DNA of 64,000 bases, taken from positions 2,852,001 through 2,916,000 of the forward strand of contig JBLDXI010000001.1 in the NCBI GenBank assembly GCA_047495785.1. The letters run 5' to 3'. A model generated the notes under the pieces. The model made no database searches, had not been told where the DNA came from, and saw only the letters and a program-made list of their open reading frames with translations. The position numbers were made by a program, and so were the translations under genes. Of the stretch, positions 24,601-34,986 are shown piece by piece. This DNA is from Lepidodermella squamata (Eukaryota; Gastrotricha). Position 1 is the stretch's first letter. Every line of letters starts with the position of its first letter.

Positions 24601-25850
24601 AAATTTACTATTGATTATTCAATCAATTTTTATTGATCCAGTACAAAAATATTCTGATGAGTAATGGATAGCTAGGAATAAGCGTAACGCGGGATAATTG
24701 GAGCCAGGGTAGTCTTGCAAGATGTTAGCATTACAGGGGAACAGATTTGCAACGCCGAACGATAAAAACTTGGGGATTGATGCATAAAATTCTTCACCTC
24801 TCCACCTTTTGAATTTCATAAAACTCAAGGTAGATGGAGCAATATCTGTTTTTTGACGAATGTTTCAATGATTGCAATTTGGGACGGCTGTCATATCTTA
24901 ATGATAATTAAACATTTGTAGATGACATTTGGCATTGAAATATCCAGGGTTTCTCTTTAACTGAAAAAAATCGGAGCGGGGCATCCGTCTTAAATTTCCG
25001 TGCGAAATCGGTAATTTTGGACGGTATAAATTTGCTCCCGATTTCTTGTTAATTTGACCCACATTTTGGGGACAAATTCATTCCGAAGCTTTTTGTTAGA
25101 AAAATTAGCCTAATACAGAAAAATTCTCTAAATTTGCAGGGAAATTAGGAATTAATTCTGGGTGGTTTCTAATATTCGAAAAATATAATTTCATCAAAGT
25201 TTAAGGTGGCTGAGCATGTAATTTAAAATTGAAAAAATTGATGGTAATTTTTTTGCTTACAGGGGGCGTGTTGGCTGTACAACACGAGGACGACCAGTGT
25301 GTACCTGATGGGCGTCGGCATGGTCATCCACTTCATATCGCTGCTGGCGAACGTCGCCGCCCTCGCCTTCTACCGCCCACCACCGGGCGTCGACCTCACC
25401 GACCCGTTGACGCGTGCCATGGGCCGGCTTTGCTTCTGCCGCCGCAACCGAAACGGGTGCCTGGCGAACCCAGAGCCGCCGGAGGGTGACGAAGACAAGG
25501 GCGAGGAGGACGCGGTCGCGGCACCGGCCGGCCAACCGACCTCGGGCAGCGGTGGCGGGGAGACGAATGCCGGGTCGACTGTGGCGGTCGTCGAGGCGAC
25601 GCCGGGTACGAGCAGCAGCAGCGCGGCGGCTGGCGGCGGCGGTGTGGCGACGCCCGGCGGCAGCGGCTCCGTCTCCTCACTAAAACGCGCCTTTCATCGA
25701 AACAAATCCAGTGATACGATCGCGCTGGTCCACTGCCAGGACGAGCCGGTGCAGCAGGCGCCGCCGACGCCGACGCCGTCGCCCACGGCCGAGCAGAAGC
25801 AACTGCGCCGGCCGCCCTCCATCCGGCACTTCAAGCCCAGCAATGCTTAG
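21618..25850 (+). CDS. Organic anion transporting polypeptide (SLCO/OATP family), paralog 2
   Basis: Plasma-membrane transporter of the same family as the gene at 763-5506. Eight exons in phase: 21618-22248, 22306-22515, 22576-22678, 22735-22755, 22813-22937, 22993-23247, 23297-24033, 25263-25850 (889 aa). Two introns (57 and 60 bp) are multiples of three without stops, so the raw frame reads through them; removing them restores loop 3/4 and 'SPFYISIFYSF'. One exon is only 21 bp. Family marks: 'GHKPRWLACSAF', 'GQGLHGLGGS', GAWWLGF at 335-341, a Kazal-like Cys-rich loop ('CSTRSYRPICAGG...C') in exon 7, 'MGTVPGPIVFG'. The C-terminal ~120 residues are Gly/Ser/Ala-rich, GC-rich DNA. It shares no intron position with paralog 1. 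Confidence 0.9.
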
Positions 25851-28800
25851 TAGAAATTACTAAAATCTATCAACTCATCACCATCATTTTATGGCGGACA
25901 AAAAATGTGTTCTATCAATAACACCACTACTACAATTATCGCACACCGAGTGTCTTTTGTTGTGCTATTCTTCATCCTTAATTACTAAATATTTCATTTC
26001 TAATCTGGCGTACAAGTTATCATAGAGGAAATCAGTCGTGCCCCATCTTTCACCACGCGTTCGTCTCGGGTAACTGAATTTCTAAAAAATTAGCCGTTAT
26101 AATTTTTCTCTATGATAATCTCTCAACTATAGTGAAGTTTGTTGGCGCATTTCGAATGATAATTATCAAACCGGAATAGTATTGCGTTAATAATTAGGGC
26201 GCATGCGTATCGATCGGCTAGTCAGCAAACTTCGGTGTTTTGCATGTTTAAAACGCGATGATTAAAAACCATGATAGACACGAAAAGAACCTACATTATA
26301 GGTAACTATATATCACTTGAAAAGTTCGTATTTTGAAGGTCGCGCCTGTCTTTCCTTTGAAAAAATGATAATAATAATGGAATGTCGATGTTACTACTAT
26401 TATTCTACCTAACTTTCTTTGCATCGAATGAGATCTTTGTTTCGTTTCATGTTTTATTCGCTTCTTTCTTGGCTTGAAAATCAAGAAGATCAGCTCCGCT
26501 ACCAAAAGACGACCACACCTCGCAATGCATTGCATAATTTTAATCGATTTACTTATTCGTGTGCCAATTGAAACAAAAATAACTGGCAAAAACGTGAATT
26601 TATTGTCAAAAAAGATAGTATACAAGCAAATTTGTGACAAAAATAGCGAGCAAATGTAGTTGGAACCTAGCACTTCAATCTCTTTAATCGATTAATATAA
26701 TTATAATACTGGCTTGATCTCTGTTCTCGCAGTAATTGTAAATAATTCGATCCATTTTATTCATTCAATTGAGAAGCCGTTTGATGGAAAATCTCTCTAT
26801 TCCCGTTCTTTTTCGCGTCGGATTGTAGTATTAATAATATTATGATATAGCGAGAAATGTTATTGCTAATTAATATTGTGAAGACTACCATTTTTGCAGC
26901 TATTTTTTCAGCTACAACGCCCGTATAATATTTTACGCTCTCCTGACAAGGTGAACAAAAATTCAATTAATTACCTTCTTTTTCTGTATACATGCGAATA
27001 ATAGTATTGGAAACTTATTCGAGGAAACGCAGAAGCTTTGTGCAATTTTCAAGTGCATATTCACATGCCCACCGTAACGCACTTCAGTTTTATTATTGTT
27101 ATTATTATTGTTATTTCTTCTTCATTCGCTTTTCAAGAGAGAACGAGAGAGTGAGCGAGAAAATTGTTATTTTATTCAGTAGCTTTCCAACCGCAATGCT
27201 TTTTCTGACTCTACAGTGACAAATAACGACGAGTTTTAGACGTGTAGCAGTTTTTCAACACCTACTTGCGACATTTTCTGTGTAATACACTTGCTAGAGA
27301 ACGATATTGTGTCATTTTTAGGGTATTATATTGTTTTGTTGTTGATAATCTCTTTTAGCAGCGGTATGAAACAATGATAATACAGGTATTAATTTGCATG
27401 CCCCATCTCCTAATTGCATAAAAAAGCTGTTCTTGATATCTCCTTTTAATTCTGTTTTCCGTGGCTTTGTTGCGATTGAAAAAAATATTGTTTTAATGCA
27501 TAAAATTTAGTAGTATTAATATTATTATTAATCGTTGATGTGGGTGCAGAGGCCTGCATTTGCAAAAACTAATTCTATAAAATGATGAAATTGAAAATAA
27601 AGGAAAAAACGTCGTTCAATTTTTAGCAGAGGTGTGTATGTCTGTGTTCTGGTTTAAGCTTAATTCTGTTCAGAGTCGAGTGCTGTATCAACTTCTTGAT
27701 TTTTGAATCTGAGACCGATTTCCGGCTCCGGCGTGTTCGCGCATCGCCATGGTCACGATTGTTTAAAAAATGACGAAATATTGATTTGATCGTGGAACCC
27801 TAATACCGAATCATGAGGGGCAGAATCTGAGCATGGACGCTTGGCTGAAGTTGAATTCATAAAAAATGGGACAGGACCGAACTCGCCTGTAACCTAAGCG
27901 TCAGAACATTTTGTGAGATTCCGCAAAATCTAGATTTTTGTAAATGGATTGTTGAGTGACAAAGCCACGGATCTTCGCAAGTGACACAAATGCCAGCTTA
28001 ATTTCAATTTTTACTGTTCTTTATAAAATTGAAAAATTGAAAAATAGCGGAACCGTTTTAGAGGACAAACCCTGAATTGATGGCAGGTGTTTTCTGTCGT
28101 TCGAAAAATGAAAGACTGTCAAGCAATGATGAGGTCTTGAAGTATTATTTTTATTTTCTCTTTAACTAATTTTACTCAGACTGCGGCTGTCCGGCTGTGT
28201 GTTTATTTGTCACCCGTTTTTTTTACCTGTCAACATATCGCGGGTAATGAGTAGGGACTGGTGAATTTATAATTATTGTTAGGTAGCGGTTATACAGGAT
28301 TGCCTGACCGGGACGAAATTCGCGCATACATTCAAGTTTATAAAGGAACCACACGGTTTGGGTGCTTATATATTACCCGGCAGAGGTGGACTTTGCAACC
28401 ATCACTCGCGATCCATAATTTGCATCGAATTTTCACTGTGGCAATCAATCTTGAAAAGGTCTTCATTACTCATGTAAGAATGTACCATGAAAAGCGGTAA
28501 TTTAGCCGAAAAAACGGGCTTTCGAATAAGCTATCTGGTAGCTTTCCAGTGTTCACACTGCAAGTTGGATACCAAAACATCCGTTTAATTGTCGATTGAC
28601 AGGTCGAACCCGGCCAAAAACAGATGAAATCAATCCATTCTATCAAGGTAAAAGCGATCAGAGCTAAGTGGGGCAATGTGGCAACGTGACCATCATTTCA
28701 CGCGAGGATTATCGATATGGCTAAACCCAGGACGCAGATACATCGATCAGCTTTGAGCCATGCACACATTTTACTGAGCATTTCATGCGATTTACCCTTC

Positions 28801-29018
28801 AAAATTCAGATGGCTGAAGCTCTAGGTTCCCACAACGGTTTCAAAGTTCAATGTATCGTTGGAAAGCTGCCATCGAGAGGAATATGTCCAAGAAATAGCC
28901 GGCCAAGTTACCTCACACTGAAAAAGAAAAATTAGGGTGCGCAAAAATTGCAATCAGCTGAATCTGCTGAAATCAGCTGGGCGGATAGGGCGAGATTTCG
29001 AAGGTGAAGGTTTCGACT
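25851..29018. other. Long AT-rich intergenic region
   Basis: 3.2 kb with no exon I can support. ATT-type microsatellites near 27090-27115 and several small open frames (for example 28276-28500 and 28717-28935) have no recognisable family. It may hold 3' UTR sequence for the transporter ending at 25850. Confidence 0.45.
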
Positions 29019-29171
29019 ACATACGCACCCTATTCACAAACTCTGCATGCGTATGCGTTATGTTTTTGCTGAACGGCGTTGTCACCTAAAAAAGGCTTGC
29101 TTTGACCGGGGATCGAACCCGGGTGACTTGTTTGTGAGATCGGCATAACACCGATTACACTAACAAGACGC
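29019..29171 (-). repeat. tRNA-derived SINE, copy 1 (head at right end)
   Basis: Read on the minus strand, the 5' part is tRNA-like with an A-box (TAGTGTAATCGG) and a perfect B-box (GGTTCGATCCC) inside a 5-bp T stem. The acceptor and anticodon stems have mismatches and position 33 is not T, so it is not a functional tRNA. The body, ending near 29019, shares 'ACATAACGC-TACGCAT-CAGAGTTTGTGAAT' blocks with the copy at 29484-29630. Confidence 0.65.
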
Positions 29172-29483
29172 ATGATTTCGAGTTGTAGTAATCAGTACTT
29201 GACGGATCACGCATCGTGATACAATTATTAATTAATATAATTGGTAATTATTTATAGAGCACTTAAAATTTCTTATTTATTTATCCCAAATGACCCCAAA
29301 AGGTACAGGGAATTAAAAAAAATTCTTCTGAATTTTTATGATTTTTTCCTGAATTTCCATCGAGTTTTTGATAATTATTCAATTAGTCATAATAATTAAT
29401 ATTTTCAACTTCAATGTTCGCAGAGTTGTGATGGTGGCACGATTAAAACCGGAGAAATTATCTCACTGTTTGCGTAAGTCGTT

Positions 29484-29630
29484 GTGGCGAGGTTGGTTAT
29501 TGACTGGCCTCGACGATGGGAGGCTCGGGTTCGAACCCCGCTCACCACACGACTTTTTTAAGCGATCAGGCCTCGTTGCAAAAATACATAACGCTTACGC
29601 ATTCAGAGTTTGTGAATCGGTCGTATGTGA
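29484..29630 (+). repeat. tRNA-derived SINE, copy 2
   Basis: A tRNA-like head (29484-29549) has paired ends GTGGCGA / TCACCAC, an A-box-like TGGCGAGGTTGG with one mismatch and a perfect B-box GGTTCGAACCC. The body after it (29560-29630) matches that of the inverted copy at 29019-29171 through ACATAACGC, TACGCAT, CAGAGTTTGTGAAT and CGTATGT. Variable arms differ between copies, so both are old. Confidence 0.65.
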
Positions 29631-29959
29631 TATGTTTTTCTTAAAACATGCGAGCGAGGCAAAAAACTTAACGCAAAACTTGTCTACTTATTTCATGCAG
29701 AGTTTGTGCGGAGACCTTTAGGATCACTTTTGCGCTTTCTGGTCGCAATGTGCACAAAATGCAGAATGCATCATTATTTAGGTAATAATGTCGCATTCAT
29801 CGATTTCCTTGACTTATTTTATGTCGAATATGGATATTGAACCGGGTTGGTATTACTTAAAACCGGTGCCGGCTAACCCTGCGCGTCATACCACTTGGCC
29901 TAGTGAGAGGCGAGAAAAACCTTAAGAAAGTATCACATTTATTCAAGAGAGGTCCAGAG

Positions 29960-30298
29960 CAGGGCTGGCATATGTTGGCATGTATAAACAGGAATGTAAA
30001 AACATGTAAAAACATGTAAAAAATATTGAATAAAATCTGTTTTTACTCAAATTCTGTAAAAACTAGGTCGGTATGACAGGAAAGGAAACTGGCTTCCCCA
30101 AAAAAGCTTTCGCTGGCTATTTGAATGGTTTGAAGATCAAGAAAAAGACAATTTATCATAATTGATGATAAAATTAGGTAAATAATAATGGGAAAAGAGA
30201 GCAAAATAGGAATGGGATAATGGCCAAACACAAATGTTAGTTTTTTACATGTTTTTACATGTTAAAATTATGAACAACACTGTAAATACCCATCTCTG
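29960..30298. mobile_element. hAT-like MITE (non-autonomous, 339 bp)
   Basis: Ends are CAGGGCTGG at the left and, reverse-complemented, CAGAGATGG at the right, in keeping with hAT termini. Inside each end are inverted blocks of ACATGTAAAA units (29998-30020 against 30240-30262). Flanking 8-mers GTCCAGAG (29952-29959) and GTTCGGAG (30299-30306) match at 6 of 8 positions, the two differences being transitions, which fits an aged 8-bp target duplication. No coding capacity. Confidence 0.6.
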
Positions 30299-30856
30299 GT
30301 TCGGAGGATAAACTAATCATTACTCATCATCATTTGTTTATGCTTTTCCAAAGGTTTGCTGAAAAAAACTGAGATTGTCAAAATTGTACCTCGCTTGACA
30401 AAGTCTTTACCTTTATTTACCTGTTCGATGCTCCAAGCCTAAACTGATTTAAGCTGGCCTTTGGCATACAAATTAGTGCCAAGTTATTATGGTGACATCA
30501 GATTTCCCAAATTCAACAATCCTGAATGTTTATAATTTATTTTAGAAAAGAGTGTCGGCAGTTACTGGTCGGCAGTTGTCAAAATTGTACAGCTCATTTT
30601 ACAGCCAAGAGCTCTATAATGAATAAACATTGAGAAGAAGGCCAATTAGATACTTTATTTTGCTATTCCGTGCCATCCAAGATAACAAATTTCATTTGCT
30701 TATTTGAAGAGAATAATCAACTCTGGTATATGTCGTTGAACTCAGTGATGAAATCAAAAAAGACATAATAGCGAAGGTTGTTATTCTTAAAAGCACTGAT
30801 CGACTCTTGAATAAGTAAGGTATCATTGAGCTCAAACTGAACACCGGTTATATCTG

Positions 30857-33823
30857 TCACGGCTGCTGATCGAAGCGGTCGTGCTTGACTTTTGTTCTTT
30901 GCAGACGGTCCGCCAGTTCATTATTGATCAACGAATCTGCTGCCGGATTTGAAATAGTCAGCGATGATAACGTCTGGTTGAGCTGACGCGTGTCCAAGTC
31001 AAAAAATTCAGGTTCAACCTCGACGATAGGCATTTCTTGCCAACATATACTTTTGCCGCAACCAACAGTGTTTTTTTCTGCCATATCCAGATTCACATCG
31101 AGCTGTCTACGCCCAGTAATGGCGTCTCTGTAGAGCTTGATGCTATGATCGGCGATATGTGGCATAAGCCAGGCCTTCGAGCCGCTGATTGCTTTTTGAT
31201 AGCTCGTATTAGTGTGATCGAGCATTAAGCTCATTTGGTGCAGTGCATCAACTTTGTGAAAATCGAGAGGAAAAGCAAATAGCTCATTGAGAATATTGTT
31301 AAGCAACACCGCAGTTCGCTCATTGTCTTGGCAATTTTTAACAATAAGCCCGGCCTTAGCAGCTATCAGCTTGTCCACCATTTCAAGCCAATTTTCGTAG
31401 AGTTCAAACTTCATCAGCAACACAGTCATTTCCTGCCACATCCCAACGATATCGAGATTGCATGATAAACTTTCTTTATTGCGTGGATTGTGATTCAAAA
31501 ACGTGAAAATACTGCGAAGACTCCCAACAGATATGCTGTCAAGTTGGCTTTTGCGAAAGTCAATGCGCTTGACCTGGCTTAAAGGTTTTACCGTGATGGG
31601 CGCTTTATCAAATACGTAACCATCTGATTTATTCGCGGCCTTCTTCCAGAGCCATTTGAAAATTTTCCTACCCGAATGGAACACAGAGACGGCGGATGGC
31701 AGAGATCCGCAGAAAGTAGTGCCGTCGCAACCTTCCACGCGAGTCCAGACACAGTTACAATATGGACACTTGCGAAACGGATGCTCCGAGTCAAGGCTGC
31801 CTTCCAAATGACTTCTCGACTGTAAACAGTGATCAAAATACGCTCTCACTTTGGAATTCAGCTCCTCGCGCAAGTATTTCGACCAGTAGTAATCGTCAAC
31901 TCTTGTAACGTCCAGGTTGTTTTCGCGCACGAATTCCTCAACCAATTCGTTGAAACGCTGCTTCATATCTTGAAGCATGCACAACATAAAATCTTGCCGT
32001 TCTAACGGTCCCTTGATACGCTGGGCATTGTCGACGACGGATTTTACGAAGAGGCTCGCCTCGGCTATAGCATCGCCAGCCGATTTCAGAACACCCTGTT
32101 CATTTCTTCTGAGGTCAAAGTAACGTGAAAGATCTTCGACTGATATTTCGATCACCGCAGCTCCCGTCAAATGGTGCTGGCCTATACAGTCGACGAATAG
32201 TTCCTCAACATGCGACATATCTTTGGAGATGTAAAGCGTACTGTCGACGCCGAATCGCTGAGTCATTTTCACCTGAACGCGACGTTGAACCTCAGCTTTA
32301 CTCGTTCGTAATTTCTCGGCGAAATCCCAATGTGTCACAACGATTGTAATGTTGTTCTTCAAATCAGCAGCTAGCGGATCAACAACACATGCCACGTCGG
32401 TCACCATATTATCCATGCGGTTGTCAAATTTGCATAGTACAAAAATTCGCGTGAGAGGTCGATACCGCAGCGCGTTTGCTATGTGAATAGCATGGTCGAC
32501 ACGGTTATCTATTGACCTGTAGCCAGGCGTATCGGCGAATTCAAACATTGGCATTGAATAAACTGTGGTCTCAGTTGTGACACTCTCGTCGAAGTCGCTT
32601 GTCACCAACGGTTTCCGAATCAACCGCTCTGCTAGTGTAGTTTTCCCGCAACCAACTGCACCAATGAGAACGATATAGGGCAAAGCTAGTAAACATAAAA
32701 TTTGAGTTGGGGATAACTTTTAAAGAAATAGAAAAGCTCAGAACTCAAGTAGGGATGCTCGGCAGCTTGTGACATGGTGAAACGGTCGATAGGTGAATCT
32801 TTGAGAAGGTTATTGACTAGATCATCCAGTTTAGCGTTGTAACCACAATCGGAGGGTTTAATTTGCCTATTGAGCTGTGAATAACAGTACATGATATTGT
32901 TTATTGTTCACATCTAGCCTAAAAAAAACGGTATTCCTACCTTCAACTCGAAAGTAGCCATCTCATTGATTGTAACGCCGAGTGACCAGTTGTCACACTG
33001 CTGTGTGTATTTTTGCCCACCTCTGAACTCAGGCGCGAGGTAAGGCAGAGTTCCAGCTGGCGTATCTGTTACCCTAAACCGACCAAACTAAAAACCAACA
33101 CTCGATTCTAAAATCTCATTTAAATTACTCATCCTCCCGTTTCGCCAATCCGAAGTCGCCAAGTTTAATGACACGCTGATTATCGCTTAGCAGAATATTC
33201 TAGAGGGATGAAAGAGTAATTTTTCGGCAAATGCAGCTTGTCATTTTGATTTACATCTGGCTTGATGTCGCGATGTACAAGAGAGCAATTATGCATGTAG
33301 TTGAGTGCATCGACCATTTGCTTTGACCATGACAGCAGAACTAGCTGGGGCAAACGTTCACGATTAAAGACAGCTTTATTGATGGCTTGGCGCAACGATC
33401 CGCCATCACAGTATTCCATCAAAATACAAAGAGTTTGTTCGCTCGCATCTTCTGTAAAATCAGACGAATTTAAGTCGTGTAGACGGAAACGTACTTCGAA
33501 CCTATGACGATCGCATCAAACACGGCAACTACGTTCTTGCACTGGACGTACTTCATGTTTTCAGCCTGCAAAATGTAATTATTATTTTGTTGGGATTATG
33601 ATGCGGCTATAACCTCCAGCAGAACTCCTTTCCACAACTTCTCACCCAACTCCTGACTGCCCCTTGTTTTCGACATCAATTTAGATTTGACGACTTTTTT
33701 TAGAGCGTAATGAGTATTCCCCGCGTTGCTTTCCTTAACCATAAATACATCTCCGAAGCTGCCTGAACCCAGTGGTCGGATGGTGTCGTAAAATCCTAGC
33801 CTGTCCAATGATTGTGTAGCCAT
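30857..33823 (-). CDS. Protein kinase-GTPase fusion with zinc knuckle
   Basis: Seven exons in phase: 33823-33614, 33565-33502, 33451-33255, 33199-33129, 33073-32941, 32874-32718, 32685-30857 (886 aa). Residues ~10-270 are a Ser/Thr kinase, NEK-like in style: LGSGSFGDV (18-26), ALKK (Lys42/43), HRDIKPDN (151-158), DFG (172-174), GTLPYLAPE (188-196). Residues 280-480 are a P-loop GTPase: GAVGCGKTT (286-294), 'FADTPGY' as the DxxG switch, and THWD (395-398) in place of (N/T)KxD, as in AIG1/GIMAP-like GTPases. A CPYC...GCDGTTFCG four-Cys/IBR-like knuckle sits at 584-604, then a helical tail. The link between kinase and GTPase is a 32-bp intron. The kinase frame reaches a stop just beyond it and the GTPase frame has no upstream ATG, so fusion is the simplest reading. 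Confidence 0.65.
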
Positions 33824-34018
33824 TGATTGCCGCGATGAAATAGAATATGATTCTAGTCTGTTCTAGGCTTGTTTAAAAAGTCTGAAAGAAGACAGCGAAA
33901 CAGAGACCGGAAGAAAAAGATAAGGGAAAAAGGAAGCAGTGATAAGTTCATACATTTATTAAACCTCCTGATTTTTTTGCCTTCGAGAAATGTGATAAAT
34001 TTGCCGGCAATTTTATCT

Positions 34019-34343
34019 AGAGCGCGAAGAATTTGCGACCATTTTCCCTTTTTATTTGAGACTGTGACGTTTCGACGTCATCTGACGTCATCTTCAGACA
34101 TTAAAGAAATCTATAAGACATCAAGATAGAAAGCGGTTTAAACTAGACAACAACAACAACAACAATTAGAGTATAATTTGAAAAGAGGCTACAACAAGAC
34201 AGATTAATCTATTTAAATAGTTTCGCCTTAATTGAATCCTTCTGGGTGTTTCTTTCTTTAATGTCTGAAGATGACGTCAGATGACGTCGAAACGTCACAG
34301 TCTCAAATAAAAAGGGAAAATGGTCGCAAATTCTTCGCGCTCT
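34019..34343. repeat. 91-bp perfect inverted repeat with hammerhead-ribozyme-like core
   Basis: Left arm 34019-34109 and right arm 34253-34343 are exact reverse complements, separated by 143 bp. Read on the + strand in the right arm (and minus strand in the left), each contains CTGAAGA, a GACGTC-AGAT-GACGTC stem-loop, then GAAACGTC. This is the CUGANGA / stem II / GAAA arrangement of hammerhead ribozymes in Penelope-like and related retroelements. No full stem I/III partner is obvious in the single arm, so catalytic activity is uncertain. The same bases contain CRE-type TGACGTCA sites. Confidence 0.6.
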
Positions 34344-34986
34344 TGTTCACATTGAGAATTACAAAAAAGAAACATCTTATCAATTTTATCTAGCATCGCC
34401 GAAATTGCCAATGGGAACTGCCCACTTTTAGAAGCATCTTTTACCTTCTAGGCAAACGTTCCACGTTCTACTCGAATAATTCTCCCCATGTTTAACAAAT
34501 TCGGCATCTTCCTACGAGATCTTCTTTTCTCTTTTTTCCATGCTTCACCGAGGCATTACTTCAAATTGATCCTTTCAACTTTCATGAAACCAAATAGAGA
34601 TAGAATTATGGTTCGTCGACAAAACCAGGGGCAAAAAATTACTGATACTATAAAGTCTTATCGATAGAATTAGCTTAGCTTATCACCACCTCGCTGTAGC
34701 TCATTGTTCGCTGGCTATGGCGACAAATTCGATACTGCGAACGCTACGAAAGGAAGCTTGTATGTAGTATGTAGTCATTCATCTTTTTCCTGCCTGGTGG
34801 GTTCCCCCAAGCAAAACATTCACAGAAACAGAACCAATAGGAAAACGAATAACACTTTATTCAAAAATAAATCGACATGGCGATGAGTATTGTCGAAACA
34901 ACCATGCTATTGGCAAATTTTCATTTTAAAAAATCAACAGCGGAAAACTAGGCATTACTTTGGCATATAAAACATAGTAGAATATT
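34344..34986. other. Intergenic, 3' side of the coiled-coil gene
   Basis: No gene seen. A minus-strand AATAAA near 34857-34862 is about 125 bp past the stop at 34987. Confidence 0.5.

Noticed and set aside
25257-25683. Several long open frames on both strands over the OATP tail
   Set aside because: GC-rich low-complexity DNA lacks stops in all frames; these are shadows of the transporter exon.
29101-29171. Functional tRNA gene on the minus strand
   Set aside because: A- and B-boxes are good, but the acceptor and anticodon stems have mismatches and the residue before the putative anticodon is not T; a related body sequence follows, so a SINE is more likely.
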